Source: an uncultured Bacteroidales bacterium (lineage in GTDB: Bacteria; Bacteroidota; Bacteroidia; Bacteroidales; UBA932). Taken from it: 42,338 nucleotides of DNA. Below, piece by piece: positions 1-7,260 of the stretch. A program made the position numbers and the translations under genes. Each line of letters begins with the position of its first letter. Within the stretch, counting starts at the first letter, position 1. The DNA lies in contig ONOI01000019.1 of the NCBI GenBank assembly GCA_900319375.1, positions 1-42,338 on the forward strand. The letters run 5' to 3'. Below the pieces are notes generated by a model. That model ran no database searches and was not told the origin of the DNA. It worked only from the letters and a program-made list of their open reading frames with translations.

Positions 1-388
1 CGTCCGTGTGCAGCAGGGCCTGGGACTTTTCCTCCTTCAGCAGAGCCTTTGCAAGCTCCTCCATTTCAACTATCTCGTGGAAATAATCGTTGATGGGCTG
101 GAGCGCCTTGAATATTTCAATAGCGTGATCGGCTATTTTATGCAGTCCCGTATTCAGGACTGCATTCAGAGGAACGCTTTTGATAAAAAACTTACCGTCG
201 ATGTCGGTGGTGACTGCAATTTTGAGCTTACGGTTCATGACGACAACACCGGGGAAAGGCTCCCCCGCCTCATCATAGACGGTTCCCTGGACCTGACGGG
301 TATTCTGCGCCCGCCCGAGTGGGACAAAGAGCACAAACAAGAACACGACGGCCAGAACCTTCGATATAGTTATCTTGGAAAAGGACAT
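1..388 (-). CDS. Partial secreted protein, carboxypeptidase-regulatory-like N-terminus
   Basis: The minus-strand frame is open from an ATG at 388 to the window edge (129 residues, C-terminus missing). Residues 1-27 form a signal peptide: a basic start, a hydrophobic core (VLAVVFLFVLFV) and a small-residue end at GRAQ. Residues 32-70 read VQGTVYDEAGEPFPGVVV and then TDIDGKFFIKSVP, matching the start of CarboxypepD_reg-like domains that open SusC/TonB-dependent receptors and related outer-membrane proteins. The expected last strand of that domain (usually ending in a SxxGY-like motif) is absent. From about residue 75 the chain becomes helical and charged (HKIADHAIEIFKAL, DYFHEIVEMEEL), unlike a TonB plug. 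It could be a non-SusC protein with this small domain, or a join of two genes. The signal peptide is certain; the function is not assigned. Confidence 0.6.
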   Translation of the reverse strand, partial: MSFSKITISKVLAVVFLFVLFVPLGRAQNTRQVQGTVYDEAGEPFPGVVVMNRKLKIAVTTDIDGKFFIKSVPLNAVLNTGLHKIADHAIEIFKALQPINDYFHEIVEMEELAKALLKEEKSQALLHTD

Positions 389-413
389 AACCAACACTAC
401 TGTTTTTTCGGTT

Positions 414-444
414 TAAAGTTAACTTCTAAATATGAAAAATCAAA
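414..444 (-). promoter_or_regulatory. Putative sigma-ABfr promoter for the partial gene ending at 1
   Basis: On the minus strand, TTTG (plus positions 441-444) is followed 19 bases later by TAACTTTA (414-421). This matches the Bacteroidetes -33/-7 pattern TTTG-N19-TAnnTTTG with one mismatch at the last base. It lies 26 bases upstream of the ATG at 388. Confidence 0.5.
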
Positions 445-469
445 GTCTGCAAGTGACTAATTAACACGC

Positions 470-506
470 CATTCGCCCCTCATATTAACCAGACAAGGGG
501 CGAATG
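470..506 (-). terminator. Hairpin downstream of the WYL regulator gene
   Basis: A perfect 11-bp inverted repeat, CATTCGCCCCT (470-480) and AGGGGCGAATG (496-506), encloses a 15-base loop. It starts 20 bases past the stop codon at 526. No clear T-run follows on the minus strand, so it may be a weak terminator, an mRNA 3'-end stabiliser or an operator. Confidence 0.45.
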
Positions 507-525
507 CGTTAAAATTGTTGTTATT

Positions 526-1431
526 CTACTGTTTCAGCAGATATTTCGAAACATAATCAGAGACATATTTCTCAAAATCATTAGATTCGAGAATTTGCGC
601 ATCTGATGCGGCACCAACATAAAACCTGCAAATTCCGGCATAGTTATACACTTGCGTGTCGAGTATCCAACTCCCCTTCTCTTCCGTAAGGTCGTTTTCT
701 GCGAGCGGATGCTCTTCAAGCAGGAGGTTTTTGGCCATGACGCCAAGGCGGAGCCGGACGCGGCAAGGAGTCCTCCCCGACATTCCGAACACGTCCAGGC
801 CCTGCTTTTCGTGTTTGTCTTCGTTTGTCCACGATTCGTCTTCGAGAAGCATTGCTTCCTGCATTCTGGAGACCTTGAAGAGTTTGCTGCGGCCATCCTG
901 AAGATCGAAGCCCCAGACGTCTATGTAGTTGGTAGTAAAGCCGAAGGGTTCGATATAACGGTCGCGGACGGTGTGTGAGTTACCGGACTCATAATTCTTC
1001 AGAACAACTTTCTTTTTCTCGCGTATTCCGTGGGCCAGGGTCTCTACGATATTTCTGAGCGAACGGCCGTCTACCAGATCTGCGATACCGGTACTGTCGT
1101 AGATAATAGCCAGTTTCTTCTGAAGATTTGCTTTAAGAGCGTTGGTCGGGTCGAGCCTGTCGATAAGGTTATTGACAAGATGAGCCTCTTCGTCGGAGAA
1201 GTAGACGAGATTCTGGAACTCCGGGTAGTCCTCCGGCATACTCTTGAGCTTGTACACGTTGGGTGCAAGCTTCTCGACCACGAATCCACACTCCTTGAAG
1301 GTATCGATATACCTGTAGATGGACCTGTATGAGGTTTCCAGTTGCCGGGCGAGTTCGTCAACCGTATAATCGACACTCCCCGACATCAGCGCCATCAAAC
1401 GCAAAAGTCTTTCTACTTTTGGCTGGTCCAT
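526..1431 (-). CDS. HTH and WYL-domain transcriptional regulator
   Basis: This 301-residue protein has the YafY/PafBC-type layout. Residues 1-55 form a winged helix-turn-helix of the HTH_11 kind (YTVDELARQLETSYRSIYRY, where DELA...S.RSIYRYI is the recognition part). A linker follows. A WYL-type effector domain runs from about 135 to 205, with the KNYESGNSHTVRDRYIEPFG and NYIDVWGFDLQDGRSKLFKV stretches. A WCX-like C-terminal domain completes it. The literal W-Y-L triad is not conserved as such. WYL proteins are DNA-binding repressors or activators whose effector domain is thought to sense a nucleic-acid or nucleotide ligand. The gene follows a 32-residue ORF by 9 bases. A palindrome at the shared promoter (1581-1605) makes self-regulation likely, but this is inference. 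Confidence 0.85.
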   Translation of the reverse strand: MDQPKVERLLRLMALMSGSVDYTVDELARQLETSYRSIYRYIDTFKECGFVVEKLAPNVYKLKSMPEDYPEFQNLVYFSDEEAHLVNNLIDRLDPTNALKANLQKKLAIIYDSTGIADLVDGRSLRNIVETLAHGIREKKKVVLKNYESGNSHTVRDRYIEPFGFTTNYIDVWGFDLQDGRSKLFKVSRMQEAMLLEDESWTNEDKHEKQGLDVFGMSGRTPCRVRLRLGVMAKNLLLEEHPLAENDLTEEKGSWILDTQVYNYAGICRFYVGAASDAQILESNDFEKYVSDYVSKYLLKQ

Positions 1432-1440
1432 ACTATTATA

Positions 1441-1539
1441 TTACTGCTCGTCAGCTTCTACGAATTCAAGATCGAGGTCTTCGATAAACATTGCCACCTC
1501 TGCGCTGTTGCTGATCCAATCAATCATTTCTTTACTCAT
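1441..1539 (-). CDS. 32-residue acidic small protein, unknown function
   Basis: An ATG at 1539 opens a 32-codon frame ending TAA at 1441, and only 9 bases separate it from the WYL regulator start. The product begins MSKEMIDWISNSAEVAMFIE and ends LDLEFVEADEQ. It is strongly acidic (about 9 D/E against 1 K), with one amphipathic helix likely and no signal or membrane segment. The frame lies immediately downstream of a good -7 box (TACCTTTG) and uses an A-rich leader (GAAAGAACAACAGTT), as expected for a translated Bacteroidales start. It could be a real microprotein, for example a ligand or anti-regulator of the WYL protein, or a translated leader peptide. No family is recognised. Confidence 0.5.
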   Translation of the reverse strand: MSKEMIDWISNSAEVAMFIEDLDLEFVEADEQ

Positions 1540-1566
1540 AACTGTTGTTCTTTCTATTCAACAATG

Positions 1567-1605
1567 CAAAGGTATGCCCCATTTTTGACAGTTCTTGTCA
1601 AAAAT
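1567..1605 (-). promoter_or_regulatory. Promoter and palindromic operator for small ORF plus WYL regulator
   Basis: A perfect inverted repeat has arms ATTTTTGACA (1581-1590) and TGTCAAAAAT (1596-1605) around a 5-base spacer. Reading on the minus strand, it is followed by TACCTTTG (1567-1574), an exact TAnnTTTG -7 box, and the small ORF starts 27 bases further on. The palindrome occupies the place of the -33 region, so a dimer bound there would block or reposition RNA polymerase. The 10-5-10 geometry is typical of a dimeric HTH operator. Confidence 0.65.
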
Positions 1606-1626
1606 ATAAAATTTTGAAAAAAAGAC

Positions 1627-1653
1627 AAAAAAAAGCCCGGAACTTCCGGGCTT
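1627..1653 (-). terminator. Intrinsic terminator of the operon ending with the esterase
   Basis: AAGCCCGG and CCGGGCTT form an 8-bp stem with a 5-base loop (1633-1653). On the minus strand this is followed by eight T residues (plus-strand A-run 1627-1634). It sits 4 bases after the stop codon at 1657. Confidence 0.85.
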
Positions 1654-1656
1654 ACT

Positions 1657-2478
1657 CTATTTTTTCTTCTGAGTGAACATCCATGGTAGGAAGTCCGGTT
1701 CGGATACCGCCGGATTCCAGGCATTGTGGCCCACTCCGGGATACTCTTTATACTCAACCGGAACTCCGCTGGAAAGAAGTTTCCAATACGCTACGCGCGA
1801 GCAGAACAGAGGAACCACAGGGTCTGCGTCGCCGTGGTAAATACGGATATGGGTCTTGATATCGCCGGTAAGACGGTCGGGATTGATGGCGCCGCAAATA
1901 GGGACGGCAGCCGCGAACTTGTCCGGATGGCGTGCGATGATGTCGAAGGTGGCCATTCCGCCCATCGAGAGACCCATCACATAGAGTCTGCGGGTATCTA
2001 CCGGATACTTCTCGGCAAAGCTGTCTACAAGGTCCAGTACGGCCTTCATAATGTCCGTTTCAGGAGAATCCGCGGGCATATTGTCAAGGGTAAAGGAGTT
2101 ACGGAACTGATAGGCCCAGAAATCCTTTTCAGGACACTGAGGAAAGATAGCATAGCAAGGGAAATCCAGGCGGTTGACCGGGTTTGTAAATACCCTGGAG
2201 CAGTGGACCAACTGCAGCTCATTATCGCTTCCCCGCTCTCCGGCTCCATGAAGGAACAAAACAAGCGGATACTTCTTGCCTTTTTCCAGAGTCAAAGGCT
2301 CGATATAACGGTAACGGAGAGTGTCTGCGCCGTCGTTGTAGACGGAACAGCCCGAAAGATATTCGGCCGAAGCCGGACCGAAAGCAGATGCGGGCAAAGT
2401 GTCGGGGGCTTTGCGAACGCCGCAGTTGCAGGAAACCGCCATCAGCAGACCTGCCAGGAGAATTACGGGATATTTCAT
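1657..2478 (-). CDS. Lipoprotein alpha/beta-hydrolase (esterase/peptidase-like)
   Basis: A 273-residue protein with a lipoprotein signal (LLAGLLMAVSC, Cys about 17), so it is probably anchored in the periplasm or outer membrane. The alpha/beta-hydrolase fold is clear: the oxyanion region YPLVLFLHGAGERGSDN, the nucleophile elbow GLSMGG (Ser about 172), the acid in HGDADPVVP, and the base in GVGHNAW. This resembles the predicted phospholipase/dienelactone-hydrolase/polyhydroxybutyrate-depolymerase-like group common in Bacteroidetes, which often releases ester-linked groups from polysaccharides. The substrate cannot be told. It is the last gene of the minus-strand run that begins with the C1 peptidase, 12 bases after the rRNA methyltransferase gene, and is followed directly by a strong terminator. 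Confidence 0.82.
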   Translation of the reverse strand: MKYPVILLAGLLMAVSCNCGVRKAPDTLPASAFGPASAEYLSGCSVYNDGADTLRYRYIEPLTLEKGKKYPLVLFLHGAGERGSDNELQLVHCSRVFTNPVNRLDFPCYAIFPQCPEKDFWAYQFRNSFTLDNMPADSPETDIMKAVLDLVDSFAEKYPVDTRRLYVMGLSMGGMATFDIIARHPDKFAAAVPICGAINPDRLTGDIKTHIRIYHGDADPVVPLFCSRVAYWKLLSSGVPVEYKEYPGVGHNAWNPAVSEPDFLPWMFTQKKK

Positions 2479-2490
2479 ATTATTAAAGAT

Positions 2491-3678
2491 TTATTCTACG
2501 TACAGCAACAGACCCTTCAGATACTCTCCTTCAGGGTGATAGATATTGACGGCGTGATCCGCGGGCTGGCAGAGACGGTCGACGATACGCACCCTGCGGC
2601 CTACCTGAGCCGCTGCGCTGAACACAGCCAGCGCGAAAGCCTCTTTGTCTACTACCTGCGAACAGGAGAAGGTAAAGATGAGGCCGCCGGGCGCTACCTT
2701 CGCAATCGCGGCGGCGTTCAGCCGCTGATAAGCGCGAAGCGCGTTTCTCAGCACGCCGCGATGCTTGGCAAAGGCCGGCGGGTCTACTATCATAAGGTCG
2801 TACTTCCCTCCCTCACACTGACCGAGGAACTCGATAGCATCCGCCGTGTATGATGTATGGTTCTTAAGGCCATTAAGAGCGACATTTCTGTCTACCATAG
2901 CCATCGCGCGCGCGGACGAATCGACCGAGTCGACATGGGCCGCGCCGGCGGCAAGGGCGTAGATTGAAAAACCGCCAGTGTAGCAGAACAGGTTCAGGAC
3001 ATTTCTTCCGGCCGCATAGCGGGCGACGAGCGCGCGGTTCTCCCTCTGATCGAGGAAGAAGCCCGTTTTCTGGCCCTCGTCCCAGTTGACATAGAATTTG
3101 TGGCCGTTCTCGAGAACGACGGACTCTGAGCCGGTAAAGCCGGGAGCGGTATAGATGTAGCCGTCGATAAGGTCCAGTCCGGCCTTGAAGGGCGCGGTCC
3201 CCGAACTCTTGTCGTATACGGCCTTCAAGCGCTCGCCATAGACCGCCTGCAGCGCTTCGGTAATCTGGCGTTTGGCCCTGAACATGCCGGCGCTGTGGGC
3301 CTGCATGACGCAGACGCCGTCGTACCAGTCGATGATAAGGCCGGGAAGGCTGTCGCCTTCGCCATGGACCAGGCGGTAGCAGTTAGTAAGCGGGGAGTCG
3401 ACCAGCCCGAAGGCCTTACGGGCCTCGTAGGCCGCCCGGATAGAGTCGGTCCAGAAAGACTGGTCGAGGTTGTCCATCTCGAACGAGAGCATACGGACTG
3501 CGATCGACCCGATCTGATAGTGTCCGCAACCGAGCACAGAACCGTCGGAGGCCTGGACAGTCACGACATCACCCTCGGCGGGCTTGCCGACTACCTGAGC
3601 GATAGCCCCGGAAAACACCCATGGGTGGAACCTCAGCAGGCTCCCTTCCCTATCTTTCTTTAATATTACCTTGCTCAT
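2491..3678 (-). CDS. rlmI: RlmI-type 23S rRNA (cytosine-C5) methyltransferase
   Basis: A 395-residue protein of the usual length for RlmI/RlmK-like SAM-dependent enzymes. An N-terminal PUA domain (about 1-75, with RFHPWVFSGAI) is followed by a central fold with DQRENRALVARYAAGRNVLNLF, which is the hallmark FxDQR motif plus SAM motif I (NLFCYTGGFSIYA). The catalytic region VDPPAFAKHR and a later FTFSCSQVV complete the fold. RlmI makes m5C1962 in E. coli 23S rRNA; the exact target base here is inferred from family membership. Its start overlaps the end of the exonuclease gene by 29 bases, so the two are probably translationally coupled. Confidence 0.88.
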   Translation of the reverse strand: MSKVILKKDREGSLLRFHPWVFSGAIAQVVGKPAEGDVVTVQASDGSVLGCGHYQIGSIAVRMLSFEMDNLDQSFWTDSIRAAYEARKAFGLVDSPLTNCYRLVHGEGDSLPGLIIDWYDGVCVMQAHSAGMFRAKRQITEALQAVYGERLKAVYDKSSGTAPFKAGLDLIDGYIYTAPGFTGSESVVLENGHKFYVNWDEGQKTGFFLDQRENRALVARYAAGRNVLNLFCYTGGFSIYALAAGAAHVDSVDSSARAMAMVDRNVALNGLKNHTSYTADAIEFLGQCEGGKYDLMIVDPPAFAKHRGVLRNALRAYQRLNAAAIAKVAPGGLIFTFSCSQVVDKEAFALAVFSAAAQVGRRVRIVDRLCQPADHAVNIYHPEGEYLKGLLLYVE

Positions 3679-4288
3679 CCAATTTAAGCGGATTCTTAGC
3701 CGTTTGCAGAAGTTTCAGATACATCTCCCTGCATACCCAGGCATCAGTAGCAGCGTAGAGTTGCTGGGCTGGAGACAGTTTGTCGGCCTCCCAATTTGAG
3801 AGCTGCTGGGTCTTGGAGATTCTGATCCCAAGGATAAGGCCGGCCATTTTCTTGACACTTTTGTCTTTGATACCCCACTCCCAACCTATTTTCTGAAGGT
3901 CTACGAAGTTTTTCCCCTCAAACGGGGCAAGCCTCTGAAGGCAACGGACGTCATCTCCGGACGCAGCTCCGACCTTCATTATGCCGGGATCCGAAAGGAT
4001 ATAACGCAGACGGCGCCTGAGGCCCATCTTACATACTCTGAAGAGGTAAGCTTTATCGGGCCCGGAGAGCTGAAGCAGCGCAACACCGCGATGGGGGTGA
4101 TGGGGCTCGAAAACAGGGCGTGTTTCAGTATCGAAACCCAGTATCTTCTGTTTTCTAAGGTACTGGATAGCTTTATAATATTCGATTCCGGGGGCTTCGA
4201 CAACTATAATATCTCCCTTGAATGCTTCCAGCGGGAGTTTTTCCAATTCCTCCGGAGTAATAGACGGTATAAATGAGTTATCTGTCAT
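3650..4288 (-). CDS. RNase D-like 3'-5' exonuclease (DEDDy)
   Basis: A 212-residue single-domain exonuclease. The DEDD motifs are visible: ExoI ILGFDTETRP (Asp and Glu), ExoII around NFVDLQKIGW/GASGDDVRCL, and ExoIII YAATDAWVCREMY (the Y-x3-D form, so DEDDy). It lacks the HRDC domains of full RNase D, as is normal for the short Bacteroidetes proteins. Likely role: RNA 3'-end processing or decay in the cytoplasm. It overlaps the upstream lipoprotein gene by 11 bases and the downstream rRNA methyltransferase gene by 29. That linkage to an rRNA-modifying enzyme fits an RNA-maturation role. Confidence 0.85.
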   Translation of the reverse strand: MTDNSFIPSITPEELEKLPLEAFKGDIIVVEAPGIEYYKAIQYLRKQKILGFDTETRPVFEPHHPHRGVALLQLSGPDKAYLFRVCKMGLRRRLRYILSDPGIMKVGAASGDDVRCLQRLAPFEGKNFVDLQKIGWEWGIKDKSVKKMAGLILGIRISKTQQLSNWEADKLSPAQQLYAATDAWVCREMYLKLLQTAKNPLKLDEQGNIKER

Positions 4289-5267
4289 CTGAATCGGTCA
4301 GAATAAACTCTGAATCTTCGTTAAGGATAGCGCTGAAGCCCTCCCATTTAGGATAAGCCACACGATGTGTAAAAATATTGCGACGGCGCATCGCCTTGAA
4401 GCAGGCTTCGTTTACCACTTTGCCCGGATCGAGAACCTGAATCTTAGGAAAACGGGCCCTAAGAGTATCCGCCCGGACCGAATAATCATCCAGAAGGAGG
4501 ACGTCGAGAGCCATCGTATCAACTACACTTACACTGTCCAGGACTATTTCCTTCGGATATACTCCGATCAGGCTCCCTTCAAAATCGGGCTGGTACTTGA
4601 AAAACTCCTCATACAGTTTCTTCGGTTTGGATGAGACTATACCGACTCTGGTATCTTCATCTCCCGCCACTTTTTCCGCCATAAGCTCGAGCGGGAAGAA
4701 TACGACATCCTGGATATTGAATACACGAAGCAGCGAATCGAGGTCGTACTTACCATAAGCGGCCATAGCTGAAGAGCTGAGTACCAGGACCTTACCCTTC
4801 GCTTTATGAGAGTATGAGCTCATATCCGAGAGGGTACGGTAACTGAGGGTATCAAGACAGGCAAGCGCCGCTTTTACGGTAAGCTCGCGCAGCCGCTCCG
4901 CCCCTTCCTCAGTCTCAAAAGTATTCAACGGGCCTTCGTCTTTAATGACAACGCGGCTTATCACTTCCCCGCTGAAATCGAGCAGGGAGTCGCGTACCGG
5001 TCTTGCATCGACATTGTCGAAATTATCGGAAAGAAACAGAGAAAAAGCGAGTGAACTCACCTCTTCCTGAGGGCCGCAGATTACTATATTGCCGCCGGGG
5101 TCCTTCTGCTTGAAAGAGTCCAGAAGCTGATGTCCGGCACTGGACCTGTCCTGGATAAGATCCGATACAAACTGGATTACGGGCCTTTCCGACTCTACCT
5201 TAGGCTGACACCCACAAAGGCAGAAAAGCGTAGCGAGAAGGATTATGGAAGATATTCTGATTTTCAT
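4278..5267 (-). CDS. Hypothetical lipoprotein
   Basis: A 329-residue protein with a clear lipoprotein signal (IILLATLFCLCGC, Cys about 20). The mature part has alternating hydrophobic strands and helices: GNIVICGPQEEV, KGKVLVLSSS, RVGIVSSKPKKLYEEFF, TMALDVLLLDDYSV and FPKIQVLDPG. This pattern looks like a type 1 periplasmic-binding-protein-like Rossmann fold, but no signature motif was recognised, so the function stays unassigned. It starts on the base after the pssA stop codon and overlaps the exonuclease gene by 11 bases, so it is surely in the same transcript. Confidence 0.75.
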   Translation of the reverse strand: MKIRISSIILLATLFCLCGCQPKVESERPVIQFVSDLIQDRSSAGHQLLDSFKQKDPGGNIVICGPQEEVSSLAFSLFLSDNFDNVDARPVRDSLLDFSGEVISRVVIKDEGPLNTFETEEGAERLRELTVKAALACLDTLSYRTLSDMSSYSHKAKGKVLVLSSSAMAAYGKYDLDSLLRVFNIQDVVFFPLELMAEKVAGDEDTRVGIVSSKPKKLYEEFFKYQPDFEGSLIGVYPKEIVLDSVSVVDTMALDVLLLDDYSVRADTLRARFPKIQVLDPGKVVNEACFKAMRRRNIFTHRVAYPKWEGFSAILNEDSEFILTDSDDR

Positions 5268-5987
5268 CTATACTTTGAAAACTGCGTATACGAGATTTTT
5301 GAGAATATAAAGCACACACGAGAGGGTTACGGCGAGGGCCCAGTTGTGGCCTAGAAGGATTACAACCGCAACAATAACAGCTATCTCCACTATGAAGGAT
5401 ATCCTCTTCAGCAAAATGGTTTTAGTGTCGTCCGCCGCTATTTTCATCGAGAACATAGGCACCTCACAGACCAGAAGAGCGCAGAGAACTACCGTCAAGA
5501 CCGGCACAAACACCAGCCCGCCGCAGAGGGTCGCGAGCAGCGATGCGGGCTCATAAGCCACGAACCAGCACAGCGAGCCGCAGAGCAGCGCAGCGACCGG
5601 GGTCGGCAGGCCTACGAAACTTCTGTGTTGACGGGGATCGACGTTGAACTTCGCAAGCCTGAGGCCTGAAAACACCGCCAGAAGCAGCGGTACCAGACAC
5701 CACGCGCTCGAGGAGAATGTACAGGTCTTCATCAGGTTATAGAGCATAACCGAAGCAAGCACGCCGAAACTGACCATATCGCTGAGCGAATCGAGCTCCT
5801 TTCCAAGCTCGGAATAGGCGTCCAGCGCACGCGCCGCAAGGCCGTCGCAGAAATCGAAGACGGATGCGGCGATCATAAGCGGAAACGCCAGACGGATATT
5901 GCCCTCAAGGGCGAAGACGACTCCCAGCAGGCCCGAGGCGAGCCCGAGGGATGTAATGAAATTAGGAATAGACTTCTTCAGGGACAT
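5268..5987 (-). CDS. pssA: CDP-diacylglycerol-serine O-phosphatidyltransferase
   Basis: A 239-residue integral membrane enzyme that makes phosphatidylserine from CDP-DAG and serine, the precursor of phosphatidylethanolamine. The CDP-alcohol phosphotransferase signature DG-x2-AR-x8-G-x3-D-x3-D is complete in CDGLAARALDAYSELGKEL followed by DSLSD, at about residues 48-70. Several hydrophobic segments follow (LVPLLLAVFSGL, VFVPVLTVVLCALLVC, IAVIVAVVILLG). The length fits the bacterial class II Pss family. The gene starts 2 bases after the C1 peptidase stop and abuts the lipoprotein gene. Confidence 0.92.
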   Translation of the reverse strand: MSLKKSIPNFITSLGLASGLLGVVFALEGNIRLAFPLMIAASVFDFCDGLAARALDAYSELGKELDSLSDMVSFGVLASVMLYNLMKTCTFSSSAWCLVPLLLAVFSGLRLAKFNVDPRQHRSFVGLPTPVAALLCGSLCWFVAYEPASLLATLCGGLVFVPVLTVVLCALLVCEVPMFSMKIAADDTKTILLKRISFIVEIAVIVAVVILLGHNWALAVTLSCVLYILKNLVYAVFKV

Positions 5988-5989
5988 CT

Positions 5990-7193
5990 TTATCTCTTGG
6001 CATTCGGATGCTTCTCAAAGAAGCCTTCCGGAAGAGCACTCTTATGGATCATTATATCGAGGGTCTGGGCCTTGACGAATTTCTCGCTGGCATACCAGAT
6101 TCCATCGTACTTGCCGGTCTCGCCCCAGGAATTCTTGACGAGATAATATTTGGCGCCCCACTGGTCCTCGGCGGTACCGAAGATATGCATACCGTGGTCG
6201 TCTGTCATGGTCTTGTTTTCGAACTCGATCTGACGCTGTTCCTGGGAAACTTCCTTCTCGACTACGTTGTTTGTCTTGGATCCGTTCTTGGGCTTCTTGA
6301 CGCTGTCTTTCGCTTCGCCGTAACCGACCCAGTGGGCCTGGTCTGAACCGGCATTGGTAAGCTCTACGTCTGCAAGGATCGCAAGACCGTCGCGGGTGAA
6401 ACCGGGCTCGCTGACATCAGCGCCCCAGCAGACCGTATAGCCGTTTTCGAGGGCATGGTCAAGTATCTCCATCATTTCGTCGATGGGGACGTTGTAGTAT
6501 TCGTCCCAACGCCAGTTGTCGCAGACCTCCAGCGGGAACCAGGTATAGAACGGGTGATGTGTAAAGGAAGTAATGGTAATATAGTCGTCCGGATTGAAAC
6601 CGAGGGCATCACGGTAGCTTTCGGGAGTATACTCAACTCCGTCTACGGTAAACTTCTCGGGATATGCTCCGAAATACTCGCGAAGAATCGCATCAAGACC
6701 GCGCTTCCAGGCTGTAGTAAGAGTCTTGTTCGGGTTCTTCACTACTGCGTCCATATAGGCCTTGAGGACTGCGTCCAGCTCGGCCTGCTTCGGCAGATCT
6801 GTACCGTAGTTCATTCCTGTCATCTCTACATTGGGAACGATACCCCAGTCCCTGACTACATGGAGGACGTCTTCCGCCTGGCTTCCTACGCGGAAAGCGA
6901 GGGCTCCGTCAAGCATCACATATTTGTCTGCACGCTCCGAGTAGGAATGGCTCACTACGAAAAACTCTGAAAGGTCAGGGTACTTCTCAGGGTCTTTGAT
7001 ATCCTTGATACGGATAATCTCGGACTCGATGAAGCTGATCGTAGAGAAGGACCAGCAGGTTCCGCTGCTCTTCTGATTCTTCACTGAAGTAACGGGCAAC
7101 TCCTTGATTGTAGTGAATTTGTACTCGGGGAAATTAACCTTCGGTTTCTGGGCCTGCGCGGCGGCGCTCAGGGAAAGGACGAAAATGTTTCAT
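5990..7193 (-). CDS. C1-family cysteine peptidase (aminopeptidase C-like), apparent start frameshift
   Basis: The catalytic protein runs from 7099 to 5990 in one frame. It has the papain-like nucleophile motif NQKSSGTCWSFSTISF, the histidine in DDHGMHI and the asparagine in VKNSWGETG, i.e. Cys-His-Asn as in bleomycin hydrolase/PepC-type C1 enzymes of Bacteroidetes. Upstream of residue PVTSV the same frame continues through FVLSLSAAAQAQKPKVNFPE, the end of a signal peptide, but then meets a TGA at 7190-7192. The only suitable ATG (7193) is one base out of phase. A single extra A after ATG, or loss of some bases inside the signal sequence, would explain this. Start here is therefore the likely original ATG; as written the product would have no proper start. 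It is probably secreted to the periplasm and heads the pssA operon. Confidence 0.8.
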
Positions 7194-7218
7194 ACTGTTT
7201 ACTAATCTATACAAGCTT

Positions 7219-7226
7219 CAAATTTA
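7219..7226 (-). promoter_or_regulatory. -7 box for the C1 peptidase operon
   Basis: TAAATTTG on the minus strand matches TAnnTTTG and lies 25 bases upstream of the ATG at 7193. No convincing TTTG is seen at the -33 position. Confidence 0.45.
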
Positions 7227-7248
7227 ATAAGAATATCCAAAAAATCAC

Positions 7249-7256
7249 TAACTTTG
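7249..7256 (+). promoter_or_regulatory. -7 box for the fimbrillin-like/C10 protease operon
   Basis: TAACTTTG matches TAnnTTTG exactly and ends only 4 bases before the ATG at 7261. Transcription would start at or next to the start codon, giving a leaderless message. Confidence 0.55.
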
Positions 7257-7260
7257 GGCC

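Noticed and set aside
8-460. 150-codon plus-strand ORF at the left edge
   Set aside because: It is antisense to a frame with a clear signal peptide and domain, and runs across that gene's promoter.
1726-2853. 375-codon plus-strand ORF
   Set aside because: It is antisense to the esterase and rRNA methyltransferase genes, both with full catalytic motifs; the translation shows no domain.
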